64,000 bases of DNA. Source: Trinickia dinghuensis (GTDB lineage: Bacteria > Pseudomonadota > Gammaproteobacteria > Burkholderiales > Burkholderiaceae). Each line of letters begins with the position of its first letter. The first letter of the stretch is position 1. Location: NCBI RefSeq assembly GCF_003367175.1, contig NZ_QRGA01000007.1:233060-297059 (forward strand), read 5' to 3'. The notes under the pieces are model-generated. The model was not told where the DNA came from. It saw only the letters and a list, made by a program, of their open reading frames with translations, and did not search any database. The position numbers and the translations under genes are program-made. This document shows, piece by piece, positions 17,762 through 27,095 of the stretch.

Positions 17762-18946
17762 TTAGATGATCTCAAGATCCGCGCGCAACGCGCCCGCGGC
17801 TTTCATGGCTTGCAGGATCGACATCAGATCGGCCGGGGTCGCGCCGAGCGCGTTGAGCGCCTTCACCACTTCGGCCAGATTCGCGCCTGCCGTCACGAGC
17901 TTGAGCGAACCGTTGTCCTGCTTCAGCTGAATCTGCGATTGCCGCGTCGCGACCGTCGTACCGTTCGAGAACGCGCCGGGCTGGCTCACGGCCGTCTGCG
18001 TGTTGACGACGACCGACAGATTGCCGTGCGCGACCGCGCAGCTTTGCAGCGTCACCATCTGGTTCATGACGATCGAACCCGTGCGCGAGTTCAGGATGAC
18101 CTTCGCGGCCGCCTGAGCCGGGCGCACGTCGAGGTTCTCGAGCTGCGCCATGAACGCAACCTGCTGGCTCGGATCGATCGGGGCGCGCAGCTGAATCGTG
18201 CGTCCGTCGAGCGGCGTCGCCGTGCCTTCGCCGAATGCGTTGTTGACCGCCGCCACGATGCGCTGCGTCGTGTCGTAGTCCATGTCGTTCAGCTCCATCT
18301 GCATCGTGCCGCCCGCTTGCGCGACTTGCGTCGGCACCGCGCGCTCCACGATCGCGCCGGACGGAATGCGGCCGGCCGCGAGCGAATTGACCTGCACTTT
18401 GCTGCCGTTGGCGCTCGCGCCCGCGCCGCCCACGGCGACGTTGCCCTGAGCCAGCGCATAGACTTGCCCGTCGGCGCCCTTGAGCGGCGTGAGCAGCAGC
18501 GTGCCGCCGCGCAGGCTCTTGGCGTTGCCGAGCGACGAAACCGTGATGTCGATCGCCTCGCCCGGCCGCTCGAACGGCGGCAGCGTCGCCGTCACCATGA
18601 CGGCCGCCACGTTCTTGAGCTGCATGTTCGACGACGATCCACCGCCCGACTGGCCGTTGTTCAGCGAAATGCCGAGGTTGGCCAGCATGTTCGTGAGCGT
18701 CTGCGTCGTGAACGGCGTTTGCGTCGTCTGGTCGCCCGTGCCGTCGAGACCGACGACGAGGCCATAGCCGATCAGCGGGTTGTCGCGCACGCCTTGGATC
18801 TGCACGAGATCCTTCAGGCGCTCGGCGTGAGCCGTGCCGGCGCAGGCCAGCATGACGGGCAAGCCGACGAGCGCGAGAGCCAGCGAACGGCGCACGCCGC
18901 GCAAAGCGCGTTGGATCCGTGGGATGCGTTGGAGGGAAGCACTCAT
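17762..18946 (-). CDS. flgI: Flagellar P-ring protein FlgI
   Basis: 394 aa from the ATG at 18946 ([12 protein letters not shown]), chosen because GGTGAT lies seven bases upstream; the ATG at 18958 is an alternative that overlaps the flgH stop. The signal peptide ends at [11 protein letters not shown]. The mature protein starts with the family hallmark [20 protein letters not shown] and continues [12 protein letters not shown]. The P ring sits in the peptidoglycan around the rod. Confidence 0.96.
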   Translation of the reverse strand: MSASLQRIPRIQRALRGVRRSLALALVGLPVMLACAGTAHAERLKDLVQIQGVRDNPLIGYGLVVGLDGTGDQTTQTPFTTQTLTNMLANLGISLNNGQSGGGSSSNMQLKNVAAVMVTATLPPFERPGEAIDITVSSLGNAKSLRGGTLLLTPLKGADGQVYALAQGNVAVGGAGASANGSKVQVNSLAAGRIPSGAIVERAVPTQVAQAGGTMQMELNDMDYDTTQRIVAAVNNAFGEGTATPLDGRTIQLRAPIDPSQQVAFMAQLENLDVRPAQAAAKVILNSRTGSIVMNQMVTLQSCAVAHGNLSVVVNTQTAVSQPGAFSNGTTVATRQSQIQLKQDNGSLKLVTAGANLAEVVKALNALGATPADLMSILQAMKAAGALRADLEII

Positions 18947-18951
18947 CGCGA

Positions 18952-19677
18952 TCACCATGGCGCTATGTTGAGGAAGAACCGCTGGAGCCATCCCATCGTT
19001 TCCGCTTCGTTGATGTAGCCCTTGGCCGAGTACTCGATGCGTGCGTCCGCCACCTGCGTCGACAGCACCGTGTTCTCGCCCGAGACCGTGTTCGGATTGA
19101 CCACGCCCGAGAAACGCACGAATTCGTTGCCCTGGTTGATCAGCATCTGCTTCTCGCCGCTCACGACGAGATTGCCGTTGGGCAGCACGTTCGTGACCGT
19201 CACCGTGATCGTGCCGCTGAACGTGTTCGATGCGTTCGCGCCGCCCGAGCCGCTGAACGAGTTCGCGCCCGTTGCGTTCAAGTTGACGTGATTGAACAAG
19301 GCCGAGAGGAAGCCCGCCGTCGGCACCGAGATGCTCGAGCTGCCGTTGCGGCCGGCGTTGGCCCCGGAGGATTTCGTCGCGTTGATGTTCTCTTGGATGA
19401 CGATCGTGAGAATGTCGCCGACGTTGCGCGGACGCTGATCCTCGAACAGCGGATGGCCCGCATAGCCCGGATTGTAGATCGAGCCCGGCGGCTGCAGTTG
19501 CGGCGGCACCGGCGGCGTGGCCGTCATCGGCTGCTGCGTGATCGGCTGGCGGTGTTCGATCTGCGCGCAACCGGCGAAAGGGCCCACGACCGCCACGGCG
19601 AGAACACTCGCATAGGTCAGCGTAGCTGCCGCGCGCAACCCGCGCACGCGAAAGGGGATTCGGCTCGTCTGCAACAT
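18952..19677 (-). CDS. flgH: Flagellar L-ring lipoprotein FlgH
   Basis: 241 aa. FlgH is the outer-membrane lipoprotein that forms the L ring. The lipobox is PFAGC with Cys37. Typical blocks are [33 protein letters not shown] and [10 protein letters not shown]. The end overlaps the alternative flgI start. A repeat element lies between it and flgG. Confidence 0.95.
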   Translation of the reverse strand: MLQTSRIPFRVRGLRAAATLTYASVLAVAVVGPFAGCAQIEHRQPITQQPMTATPPVPPQLQPPGSIYNPGYAGHPLFEDQRPRNVGDILTIVIQENINATKSSGANAGRNGSSSISVPTAGFLSALFNHVNLNATGANSFSGSGGANASNTFSGTITVTVTNVLPNGNLVVSGEKQMLINQGNEFVRFSGVVNPNTVSGENTVLSTQVADARIEYSAKGYINEAETMGWLQRFFLNIAPW

Positions 19678-19714
19678 CTTCGTCTACCGCCTGCTATTCA
19701 AAATCCTACTGTCC

Positions 19715-19781
19715 TCAAGAAAACGCCGGGCCGCCCCAAGTTTTCTTGACCCCCTCGGGGGGCCTGTCGCGCAGCGACAGG
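19715..19781. repeat. Composite hairpin repeat, copy 1 (flgG-flgH gap)
   Basis: Three hairpins in a row. First, TCAAGAAAAC (19715-19724) and GTTTTCTTGA (19740-19749) pair perfectly around the 15-nt loop GCCGGGCCGCCCCAA. Second, CCCCCTCGGGGGG (19750-19762). Third, CCTGTCGC-gca-GCGACAGG (19763-19781). The same loop and the C-run/G-run unit recur at 41906-41954 on a different stem. Confidence 0.85.
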
Positions 19782-19794
19782 TCTGGGGGCACTA

Positions 19795-20583
19795 TTAAAC
19801 CGACATCTGGCTCAAGGTTTGCAACATCTGGTCCGAAGTCTGGACCGCCTTGCTGTTGATTTCGTACGCGCGCTGCGTCTCGATCATGTTGACCAGCTCT
19901 TGCACGACGTTCACGTTCGACGCTTCGACATAGCCCTGGTTGAGCGTGCCGGCGCCGTTCAGGCCCGGCGTCGTCACGTTCGGCGTGCCCGACGAAGTCG
20001 TTTCCTGCAGCAGGTTCTCGCCCTTCGACTCGAGGCCGGCCGGGTTGATGAACGTCGCGAGCTGGATCGTGCCGATCGTCTGGTTGTTGGTCGAATTCGG
20101 CACCGTGATGCTGACGGTACCGTCGCTGCCGATCGTGAGCGAGGTCGCGTTCTGCGGCACCGTGATCTGCGGCATGACAGGATAGCCGCTCGAGGTCACG
20201 AGCTGGCCTTGCGCGTTCGTCTGGAACGAGCCGTCGCGCGTGTAGGCCGTCGAGCCGTCGGGCATCTGCACTTGGAAGAAGCCGTTGCCGTTGATGGCGA
20301 CGTCCTTCGAGTTGCCGGTCTGCTGCAAGTTGCCTTGCGTGTACAGACGCTCGGTCGCGACCTGCTGCACGCCCGTGCCGACCTGCAGGCCGGACGGAAG
20401 CTCCGTTTGCTGCGTCGAGTTCGCGCCGGGCTGACGCAGCGTTTGATAGATGAGATCCTGGAACACCGCGCGCGAGCCCTTGAAGCCGTTCGTGCTGACG
20501 TTGGCGAGGTTGTTCGAGATGACGTCCATCTGCGACTGCTGCGCGTTCATGCCGGTAGCGGCGATGTAAAGCGAGCGATTCAT
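19795..20583 (-). CDS. flgG: Distal rod protein FlgG
   Basis: 262 aa, the canonical FlgG length. The N-terminus [16 protein letters not shown] with [15 protein letters not shown] is diagnostic. The C-terminus carries [20 protein letters not shown] and ends [11 protein letters not shown]. It forms the distal rod through the P and L rings. Confidence 0.97.
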   Translation of the reverse strand: MNRSLYIAATGMNAQQSQMDVISNNLANVSTNGFKGSRAVFQDLIYQTLRQPGANSTQQTELPSGLQVGTGVQQVATERLYTQGNLQQTGNSKDVAINGNGFFQVQMPDGSTAYTRDGSFQTNAQGQLVTSSGYPVMPQITVPQNATSLTIGSDGTVSITVPNSTNNQTIGTIQLATFINPAGLESKGENLLQETTSSGTPNVTTPGLNGAGTLNQGYVEASNVNVVQELVNMIETQRAYEINSKAVQTSDQMLQTLSQMSV

Positions 20584-20635
20584 GGTAAATCTCCTGGTAC
20601 TTGCAATCCGGGGCTAGGTTTTTGCCTAGAACCGG

Positions 20636-21394
20636 TCAGGTGAACGACAGCAGCTGGTTGGCGGTCTGGTCGTTCTGGTCCGCCGCCTGCAGCATCTTCG
20701 TTTGCATCTGGAACTGGCGCGCGTTCGTGATCATCGAGACCATCGCCGCGACGGGATTCACGTTGCTGCCTTCGAGCGCACCCTGCGCGACGGTGACGGT
20801 CGGATCGGCGTCGGCCGGCTGGCCGTCGGTGGTCCGAAAGAGTCCGTCGTCGCCGCGCGTCATCGTGGCCGGGTCCGGGTTGACGAGCTTGAGCTGGTCG
20901 AGCACGACGATCTGCGAAGGCTGATCGCCCGCGCCGAGCGCCGATACGGTGCCGTCCTTGCCGATCGTGACCGTCGCGCCGGGCGGCACCGAAATCGGGC
21001 CGCCGGTGCCGAGCACGGGCAGGTTCGAGGCCGTCACGAGCTGGCCGTTTTCGTCGGTGTGCAAATTGCCGGCACGCGTGTAGGCTTCGTCGCCGTCCGC
21101 CGTCTGCACGGACAGCCAACCGGGACCGGTGATCGCCACGTCGAGCGGGTTGCCCGTCTGCGAGACCGCGCCCGGCGCAAAGTCCGATCCGGGCGTTGCC
21201 GTCAGCGCGAACGTGCGCGTCGTGTCGTTGTTCACCGTCGTGCCGTCGCCGAAGCTGAGCGGCGCGTCGCGGAAGTTCGCGAGCTGCGCGCGAAAGCCCG
21301 TCGTCGACGCGTTCGCCAGGTTGTTGGCCACGACGGCCTGCTGCTCGAGCGACTCGGAGGCACCCGTCATCGCGGTGTAGATCAGTCGGTCCAT
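20636..21394 (-). CDS. flgF: Proximal rod protein FlgF
   Basis: 252 aa. It begins MDRLIYTAMTGASESLEQQA with NNLANASTTGFRAQL, the FlgF version of the rod motif. The C-terminal EGSNVNPVAAMVSMITNARQ and LLSFT end are present. It lies 52 bases upstream of flgG and 29 bases downstream of flgE. Confidence 0.96.
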   Translation of the reverse strand: MDRLIYTAMTGASESLEQQAVVANNLANASTTGFRAQLANFRDAPLSFGDGTTVNNDTTRTFALTATPGSDFAPGAVSQTGNPLDVAITGPGWLSVQTADGDEAYTRAGNLHTDENGQLVTASNLPVLGTGGPISVPPGATVTIGKDGTVSALGAGDQPSQIVVLDQLKLVNPDPATMTRGDDGLFRTTDGQPADADPTVTVAQGALEGSNVNPVAAMVSMITNARQFQMQTKMLQAADQNDQTANQLLSFT

Positions 21395-21423
21395 GTCTCG
21401 CCTTGCCCTCTTGCTTGCCGCGC

Positions 21424-22662
21424 TTACAGGTTGATCAGCGTTTCGTCGACGGTCTGCTGCGTCTTGATCGTCTGGGCGTTCGCCTGGTAGTTGCGCTGCG
21501 CCGTGATCAGATCGACGAGCTGGCTCGTCAGATCGACGTTCGAGTTTTCGACCGCGCCGCCCGTCAGCGTGCCGTGGTTCGTGCTGCCCGGCGCCGAGAT
21601 CTGCGGCACGCCCGAAGCCGAGGTTTCGGAGTACTCGTTGCCGCCGAGGTCCTGCAGGCCGTTCGGGTTGTTGAAGTTCGCGAGCACGATCTGGCCGAGC
21701 GCTTGCGTCTTGCCGTTCGAATACGTGCCCGAAATCGTGCCGTCCGCGCCGATCGAGAAGTTCGACAGTTCGCCCGTGGGGTAGCCGTCTTGGTTCAGGT
21801 TGTTCACGCCGTCCGCGCCGCCGTACTGCGTCGTGCCGTTCATGTTCAGCGTGAGCGTTTGCGGGCTACCGCTGCCGTCGCTGTTGGGCACCTGGAACGC
21901 AAGCTCGCCCGTGGTCGGCGTCGTCGCGGGCGCCGTGGCCGTCGTCGAGCTCAGCGCGCCAGCCGTGCTGAAGCCGACCGTGCCGACTTGGCTGATCGTG
22001 CCCGAGGCCGGACCGGCATAGACGTTCCACGAGTTCGCGGCCGTCTTCACGAAGTACATGTTGATCTGCTGCGAACCGCCGAGCGAGTCGTAGGTCTGGA
22101 TCGAGGTCGAGTAGTTGTACGTCTGCGAGTTCGTCGACGAGAACGGCGTAACGGTCGGCGTCGTGTCCTGCGAATTCAGGTTCAGCTGCGCCGTGATGCT
22201 CTGCGTCGCGACCGGTGCGATGTTCGTCGTCGGGACCTGGATCGGCACCGTTTGCGCCGAGTTGATCACGCCGTTTGCGTTCGCCGCGTAGCCCATCAGC
22301 TGCAGGCCCTGCGCGTTCGTGATGAAGCCGTTCTTGTCCAGTTGGAACACGCCGTTGCGCGAATACGTCAGCGCGCCGTTGTTCGACATCTGATAGAAGC
22401 CCGTGCCGTTGATCGCGACGTTCAGCGCTTGGCCGGTCGTCGTGAACGTGCCTTGCGTGAAGTCTTGCTGCACGCCGGCGAGCTGCGTGCCGATACCGAT
22501 CTGATTGTTCACCGACGTCGCGATCGTGTTCGCGTACAAGTCGGCGAACTGCGCCGTGCTTTGCTTGAAGCCGTCCGTGTTCGCGTTCGCAATGTTGTTG
22601 CCGATGACGTCGAGATCGTTCGACGACGCGGACAAGCCGCTCAAGCCTTGTTGGTAGCCCAT
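21424..22662 (-). CDS. flgE: Flagellar hook protein FlgE
   Basis: 412 aa. The N-terminal MGYQQGLSGLSASSNDLDVI with GNNIANANTDGFKQS and the C-terminal ENSNVDLTSQLVDLITAQRN are hallmark hook motifs. The central domain is Thr/Asn/Gln-rich. FlgE builds the flexible hook whose length FliK measures. Confidence 0.97.
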   Translation of the reverse strand: MGYQQGLSGLSASSNDLDVIGNNIANANTDGFKQSTAQFADLYANTIATSVNNQIGIGTQLAGVQQDFTQGTFTTTGQALNVAINGTGFYQMSNNGALTYSRNGVFQLDKNGFITNAQGLQLMGYAANANGVINSAQTVPIQVPTTNIAPVATQSITAQLNLNSQDTTPTVTPFSSTNSQTYNYSTSIQTYDSLGGSQQINMYFVKTAANSWNVYAGPASGTISQVGTVGFSTAGALSSTTATAPATTPTTGELAFQVPNSDGSGSPQTLTLNMNGTTQYGGADGVNNLNQDGYPTGELSNFSIGADGTISGTYSNGKTQALGQIVLANFNNPNGLQDLGGNEYSETSASGVPQISAPGSTNHGTLTGGAVENSNVDLTSQLVDLITAQRNYQANAQTIKTQQTVDETLINL

Positions 22663-22696
22663 TTAGCGGTCTCCCTTCGATTCAATTCGTTGGTTG

Positions 22697-23416
22697 TTAC
22701 AGAATGGCGGACACGCTGGACATGCCGACCGTGCTGCCGTTGTTGAGCAAGAGCCCGGTGCTGCCGTCGCTTTGCTGAACGACGCTTTCCACTTGGGCGC
22801 CGGAGAGCGTCGTGACGGACGCCGTCGCACCGGTGCTGCTCGTGGCGGTCGCGGAGATAGAGTAGGTGCCGTCCGCCAGCGTGTTGCCCGACGAGTCGGT
22901 GGGCTTCCACGAAACCGGAACCGTGCCGGCGGACTGCGCGCCGAGGTCGACCGTGTTGACGATGTTGCCCGACTTGTCCTTGATCGTGACCTTCACATCC
23001 GAGACGGCCGACGACAGCGTCACGCCGAAGCCGGATGAGGCGCCGCTCGCCACCGTTGTCGTCGAGCCCGGAACGAGCACGTTCTGGCCGATCAGCAGCG
23101 ACGCCTGCGAGTTCGTGCCGGCCGAGAGCTGGGAGGCCAGCGAGGTCAGCGTCGTATTTAGTTGGCTGATGCCCGTCACCGTGTTGATCTGGGCCAGCTG
23201 CGCCGTCATTTGCGAGCTGTCCATCGGGTTGGTCGGGTCTTGGTTCTGCAGCTGCGCCACCAGCAGCTGCAGGAAGGTTTGCTGCAGCGAGCTGCCGGAC
23301 GTGGAACTCGTCGACGACGAGCTGCTCGAGCTGGACGACGACGTGCCGTTGACCGCGTTGAGCAAGTTCTGCGAAACGGTGCCGCCGCCGTCGATCGTGG
23401 TATTGGATGAAGTCAC
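22697..23416 (-). CDS. flgD: Hook cap / scaffolding protein FlgD
   Basis: 239 aa. A Ser-rich stretch (about 22-45) precedes the conserved LQTFLQLLVAQLQNQDPTNP and DSSQMTAQLAQIN. The C-terminal part has the Ig-like/tudor pattern VTIKDKSGNIVNTVDLG and ADGTYSISATAT. FlgD caps the growing hook and is then discarded. Confidence 0.95.
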   Translation of the reverse strand: MTSSNTTIDGGGTVSQNLLNAVNGTSSSSSSSSSSTSSTSGSSLQQTFLQLLVAQLQNQDPTNPMDSSQMTAQLAQINTVTGISQLNTTLTSLASQLSAGTNSQASLLIGQNVLVPGSTTTVASGASSGFGVTLSSAVSDVKVTIKDKSGNIVNTVDLGAQSAGTVPVSWKPTDSSGNTLADGTYSISATATSSTGATASVTTLSGAQVESVVQQSDGSTGLLLNNGSTVGMSSVSAIL

Positions 23417-23427
23417 AAAGTTTCTCC

Positions 23428-23850
23428 TCAGGTGCCGATCGTCAGGGTCTTCAGCATCAGGTTCTTGGCGGTGTTCAAGGTCTCGACGTTGGCCTGGTAC
23501 GAGCGCGAGGCCGAGATCATGTTCACCATTTCCTGCACCGGATCGACGTTCGGCATCGTGACGTAGCCGTTCGAATCCGCCGCGGGGTTGGTCGGGTCAT
23601 AAGTGGTTTTCATCGGCGTCGGATCGTCGATCACGTTCGTGACCTGCACGCCGCCGACTTGCTGGCCGCTCGCCGTTTCCGCGCCGCCGATCGGCTTGAC
23701 CCCAAACACGACTTGCTTGGCGCGGTACGGCTGACCGTCGGGGCCCGTCGTGCTGTCCGCGTTCGCGAGATTCGACGCGGTGACGTTGAGCCGCTCGGAT
23801 TCGGCGGACAGCGCCGAACCCGCGACGGTGAAGATGTTCATCAATGCCAT
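23428..23850 (-). CDS. flgC: Proximal rod protein FlgC
   Basis: 140 aa. [20 protein letters not shown] and ASNLANADS are the N-terminal rod motif; [20 protein letters not shown] and [11 protein letters not shown] form the conserved end. The start ATG at 23850 (MALMNIF) is standard. Confidence 0.96.
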   Translation of the reverse strand: MALMNIFTVAGSALSAESERLNVTASNLANADSTTGPDGQPYRAKQVVFGVKPIGGAETASGQQVGGVQVTNVIDDPTPMKTTYDPTNPAADSNGYVTMPNVDPVQEMVNMISASRSYQANVETLNTAKNLMLKTLTIGT

Positions 23851-23917
23851 GGCTCAGGTGCCTCTTTCGATTGACGCTTGGATGATTCGTAAACTCGTAA
23901 AACCGGTGAGCGACGGC

Positions 23918-24421
23918 TTAGCCGCCCGAGGTGATCGCCGAAAGCAATTGCTTCATCTGGTTCGTGACCTCGGTCATGCCCGATTCGTAATGCAGCGTGT
24001 TGTCGGCGAATTGGACGCGTTCCGAGTCGAGATCGACGGTGTTGCCGTCAAGCGACGGCTGCGTCGGGATCCGGTAGGCCAGCGTGCCGTAGTCCTGGGT
24101 TTCGCCGCCGGTCGGCGTCAACTGCAGGCGGCCCGTCATATGGCCGGATTCCGTCGAGGCCATCGTCATGCCGGTCGTGACACCGGCCGGCTGGGCCATC
24201 GGCAGCTGCGCCGCACCCGAGCTGGCCACCGCGCTCGTGCTCTGCGCGGCGCCGCTGCGCTTCAGCGCGACGGCGAGCGACGAGCCGAAGTTCACATCGC
24301 GCGCTTTGTAGCCGGGCGTGTCGGCGTTGGCGATATTCGACGACAGCAGCTCCTGCCGATAAGCGCGCACATCGAGCGCCTCACGGCCGAAGGCGAATTC
24401 GGCATCGAGTTTGTCCAGCAT
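23918..24421 (-). CDS. flgB: Proximal rod protein FlgB
   Basis: 167 aa from the ATG at 24421 (MLDKLDAEFAFGREAL); the frame stays open further back without FlgB character. SSNIANADTPGYKARDVNF is diagnostic. The C-terminus VQFADNTLHYESGMTEVTNQ matches the family. It is the first gene of the leftward flgBCDEFGHIJ operon and is divergent from flgA. Confidence 0.96.
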   Translation of the reverse strand: MLDKLDAEFAFGREALDVRAYRQELLSSNIANADTPGYKARDVNFGSSLAVALKRSGAAQSTSAVASSGAAQLPMAQPAGVTTGMTMASTESGHMTGRLQLTPTGGETQDYGTLAYRIPTQPSLDGNTVDLDSERVQFADNTLHYESGMTEVTNQMKQLLSAITSGG

Positions 24422-24665
24422 CGGTGTTACTCCGTCACTCAATCGTCTCAAGCGTCGGCCGCTTGGGTAGCCGCTTCTCGGCCTCACCCTGGTTCGGGAC
24501 AAGGTGCGCCGCGAAGGCTTTTTTGCATGACGTGCATCTTAGGGTCGGCTGGCAAGAGCCAATCGGACGAATAACCGGGGAAGCCGCCCTCTATTCAACG
24601 TTTGCGTGCCTCGCGCGAGCCCTAGAATTCGGTTCGTCGTCCTGATCGTCTCAATGGAGAAACCG
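24422..24665. promoter_or_regulatory. Divergent flgB / flgA control region
   Basis: 244 bases separate two operons read in opposite directions, so both promoters should be here. I see no sigma-28 core; FlhDC-dependent class II promoters are expected from known flagellar hierarchies, but the FlhDC box is too loose to assign by eye. Confidence 0.5.
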
Positions 24666-25895
24666 ATGTCCGTGTCCGCCGCTTCCGATCCCGCGCGCCG
24701 CAAGGCTTTGCGCGCCCTCGGCCGGCGGCATGTGCGCGTCGTGCGCGCCGCGGCCGGCTTACTGTTGGCTTGCACGCTGCTGCCGTTTGGCGCGGCCCAC
24801 GCTCAAACGGTGGGCGCGAACGGGCAGATCTATATTCCCGGCCCGGGCGAGGCGCACGCCGCCCAGCCCGCGAGCACGATGATCACGATCCCCGGCCGCG
24901 GCGAATCGCAAGCGGCCGCGGATGCCGGCGCTTCGTCGTCGAACGGCATGATCGTCATTCCCGGGCCCGGCGAGACTCGAGCGGGCGCGGGTGCCGCCGC
25001 CGTCGCTCATACCGCCTATACGACTTACGCACCGCAGGCGCCCCGCCCTTCTATCGCCACGGAAGCGGCAGCCAGCCGCACCATGCCCGTCGTCGTCACG
25101 GCGCCGCAGCGCGTGGTTCGCGCCGCGCCGCCGATCGCCGCCGAACAGCCGGCGAACGGCCGCTTCAACGTCGCCTCGGTCAATGTGCCGTCACACCCGG
25201 CGGTGCAAGCCGCGCAAATGCCGGCACCGGCGGCCGCCGCTGCGCTGGCCCCGGCTTCGAACGCGCCGGCCGGCGACGAGGACGGCGAGACGATCCGCAA
25301 CGCGGCGCTCGCCTATCTGCAGCAGCAGACGCTCGGCTTGCCGGGCAAGATCAAGATCACGGTCGCGCCGACCTTCCCGCGCGGCCTCGCCACCTGCACG
25401 ACGCTCGAGCCGTTCATGCCGACGGGCGCCCGGCTTTGGGGTATGACCACGGTCGGCGTGCGCTGCGCCGGCGCCAAGCCGTGGACGCTCTATCTGCGGG
25501 CGCGCGTCGCCATCGATTCGACCTATTACTTGGCCGCCCGCCAAATCGAGCCCGGCACAATGTTGACGGCGCAGGATCTGCTGGCCCGCGACGGCGATTT
25601 GTCGAATCTGCCGCGCGCGATCATCACCGATCCGTCGCAGGCGGTCGGCTCGACGGCGCTGGTCCGAATCAGCGCCGGAATGCCGCTGCGCCAGGATCTG
25701 CTCAAAAGCGCGAGCGCCGTCACGATCGGCCAGACGGTGCGCGTCGTCGCGCAGGGCCAAGGTTTCCAAATTTCGTCCGAGGGCAGCGTCATGAACAATG
25801 CGTCGCCGGGACAGCAGGTGCGGGTCAAGATGGCCGGGGGTCAGATCATCTCGGGCATTGTCGTCGATGGAGCGACGGTGCAGGTTCAGATGTAA
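24666..25895 (+). CDS. flgA: P-ring assembly chaperone FlgA, with long N-terminal insert
   Basis: 409 aa from the ATG at 24666, which has GGAGA eight bases upstream; another ATG at 24654 would add four residues. FlgA is the periplasmic chaperone for the P ring and is usually near 220 aa. The signal peptide ends around AAHAQ. Residues about 50-200 are an Ala/Pro-rich segment with three copies of I-x-IPG-x-GE (55-62, 73-80, 96-103). The conserved region starts near residue 205 (EDGETIRNAALAYLQ), and the C-terminal SAF domain has GQTVRVVAQGQGFQIS and SPGQQVRVKM. Confidence 0.93.
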   Translation: MSVSAASDPARRKALRALGRRHVRVVRAAAGLLLACTLLPFGAAHAQTVGANGQIYIPGPGEAHAAQPASTMITIPGRGESQAAADAGASSSNGMIVIPGPGETRAGAGAAAVAHTAYTTYAPQAPRPSIATEAAASRTMPVVVTAPQRVVRAAPPIAAEQPANGRFNVASVNVPSHPAVQAAQMPAPAAAAALAPASNAPAGDEDGETIRNAALAYLQQQTLGLPGKIKITVAPTFPRGLATCTTLEPFMPTGARLWGMTTVGVRCAGAKPWTLYLRARVAIDSTYYLAARQIEPGTMLTAQDLLARDGDLSNLPRAIITDPSQAVGSTALVRISAGMPLRQDLLKSASAVTIGQTVRVVAQGQGFQISSEGSVMNNASPGQQVRVKMAGGQIISGIVVDGATVQVQM

Positions 25896-26033
25896 CGGCC
25901 TGTAAAGTTTTGTAACGTCAGAGGTCATGCCCGAATTGGGTGAATTGGGCTGAGAGGGCCGGTGCGTGGAGGCGCGGGCTGTTTCGACCCCAAATCGCCG
26001 GGCGGCGTCGACTGGTGGTCTTCCTGATTGCGC

Positions 26034-26060
26034 TAAAGTTTCGTGGAGTGTCGCCGTTAT
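26034..26060 (+). promoter_or_regulatory. Sigma-28 promoter of flgMN
   Basis: TAAAGTTT (26034-26041), 11 bases, then GCCGTTAT (26053-26060). The -35 half is a perfect match to the sigma-28 consensus and the spacing is exact; the -10 half matches six of eight. The flgM GTG start follows 33 bases later. Confidence 0.85.
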
Positions 26061-26093
26061 CACACTCAAATCGAAATTGTTCGGGAAGCCATC

Positions 26094-26426
26094 GTGAAAG
26101 TCGATTCCACCTCCACTTCAAGCCTGTCGTCGCCCAAGGGCGGCGTGCAGGGTACCCGTCAGGGCAGCAGCCAAGCCACGGCCGGCGCCGTGTCTGCAAA
26201 TGTCAGCGCGGCACCGGCTCAGAGCGCCGATGTCAACCTGTCGGGGCTGTCTTCGCAACTGCGCTCGCTCGCTGCATCGGGCGAGGCCGACATCGACGTC
26301 TCGCACGTCGAGTCGATCAAGCAGGCGATCGCCGACGGCACGCTGACCATGGATCCGGGCAAGATTGCCGATGGCATTCTCGCAACGGCTCGCGATCTGT
26401 TGAAGAGTCCGGCGACGGGCGGCTGA
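26094..26426 (+). CDS. flgM: Anti-sigma-28 factor FlgM (GTG start)
   Basis: 110 aa from a GTG at 26094, with GGGAAG about 7 bases upstream. The protein then begins like FlgM (V/M-KVDSTSTSSL), whereas the ATG at 26043 lies inside the promoter and cannot be used. FlgM binds FliA until the hook is complete and is then exported. The C-terminal FliA-binding half contains VSHVESIKQAIADGTLTMDP and KIADGILATARDLL. The N-terminus is Ser/Thr/Ala-rich and probably disordered. Confidence 0.94.
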   Translation: MKVDSTSTSSLSSPKGGVQGTRQGSSQATAGAVSANVSAAPAQSADVNLSGLSSQLRSLAASGEADIDVSHVESIKQAIADGTLTMDPGKIADGILATARDLLKSPATGG

Positions 26427-26509
26427 GCGGCGTTATCCGCTTGGCTAGTGCGCGCCTCGTCGGCTTTGTTTGAGCGCGCGCACGCGCAATCTAAGTTTTG
26501 GCGGATGAA

Positions 26510-26950
26510 ATGAGAGACGCCCTGCTGGCCACCGTGACCGAAGAACACGCAACGCTCGAAGCGTTTGCGTCGCTGTTGATGTACGAGGAAAAAGCGCTCG
26601 CGGCCGTATCGCCGCTGGAGACGCTGCCCGGCATCGTCGAGAAGAAGACCGAGCTGACGGACAAGCTCGCGTCGCTCGAGAAGACGCGCGACAGCCAGTT
26701 GCGCCAGATGGGGATGCCTGCCGGCTGGAAGGGCATGGAACTCGCCATCGCCGACGATGCGCGTCTGGCCAAGCAATGGCAGATGCTGCAAGCCGTCGTG
26801 CAGCGCGCTCGCCGCGCGAACGCCACGAACGGCCTGATGATCCGCATCCGGATGAATTACAACCAGAGCGCGCTTGCGATCCTGCGCGGCGCCACTTCGC
26901 GCAATGCGGCCAGCGTGTATGGGCCGGATGGGCGGATGGCGGCGGTTTAA
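26510..26950 (+). CDS. flgN: Flagellar export chaperone FlgN
   Basis: 146 aa from the ATG at 26510, which has GGCGGA just upstream; a TTG at 26498 would add four residues. It is all-helical and charged, with the FlgN/FlgM-operon pattern LEAFASLLMYEEKAL and YNQSALAILRGA near the end. FlgN is the chaperone for FlgK and FlgL. It follows flgM in the same operon. Confidence 0.92.
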   Translation: MRDALLATVTEEHATLEAFASLLMYEEKALAAVSPLETLPGIVEKKTELTDKLASLEKTRDSQLRQMGMPAGWKGMELAIADDARLAKQWQMLQAVVQRARRANATNGLMIRIRMNYNQSALAILRGATSRNAASVYGPDGRMAAV

Positions 26951-26962
26951 GCCGTTCTGACC

Positions 26963-27000
26963 GAGGATCGGGGGACGATTCCCCCCGTCCTCCGACCTTT
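26963..27000. terminator. Terminator after flgN (bidirectional candidate)
   Basis: GAGGA-C-GGGGG (26963-26974) can pair with CCCCC-G-TCCTC (26981-26992) with two single-base bulges; GACCTTT follows. It lies between the convergent flgN and VOC genes and may serve both. Confidence 0.6.
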
Positions 27001-27095
27001 CCTGGGGCTCTCCCCTTCGCTCCAGACGCTCTCTGTCGTTCGACACGTTATCTGCGCTTGCAGATCGCTCTACCCGATGCAGGCAGCGTCAACGC

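Noticed and set aside
16712-19018. 768-aa open frame on the plus strand opposite flgJ and flgI
   Set aside because: Arg/His-dominated composition and no recognisable motif; it covers two clear flagellar genes on the minus strand.
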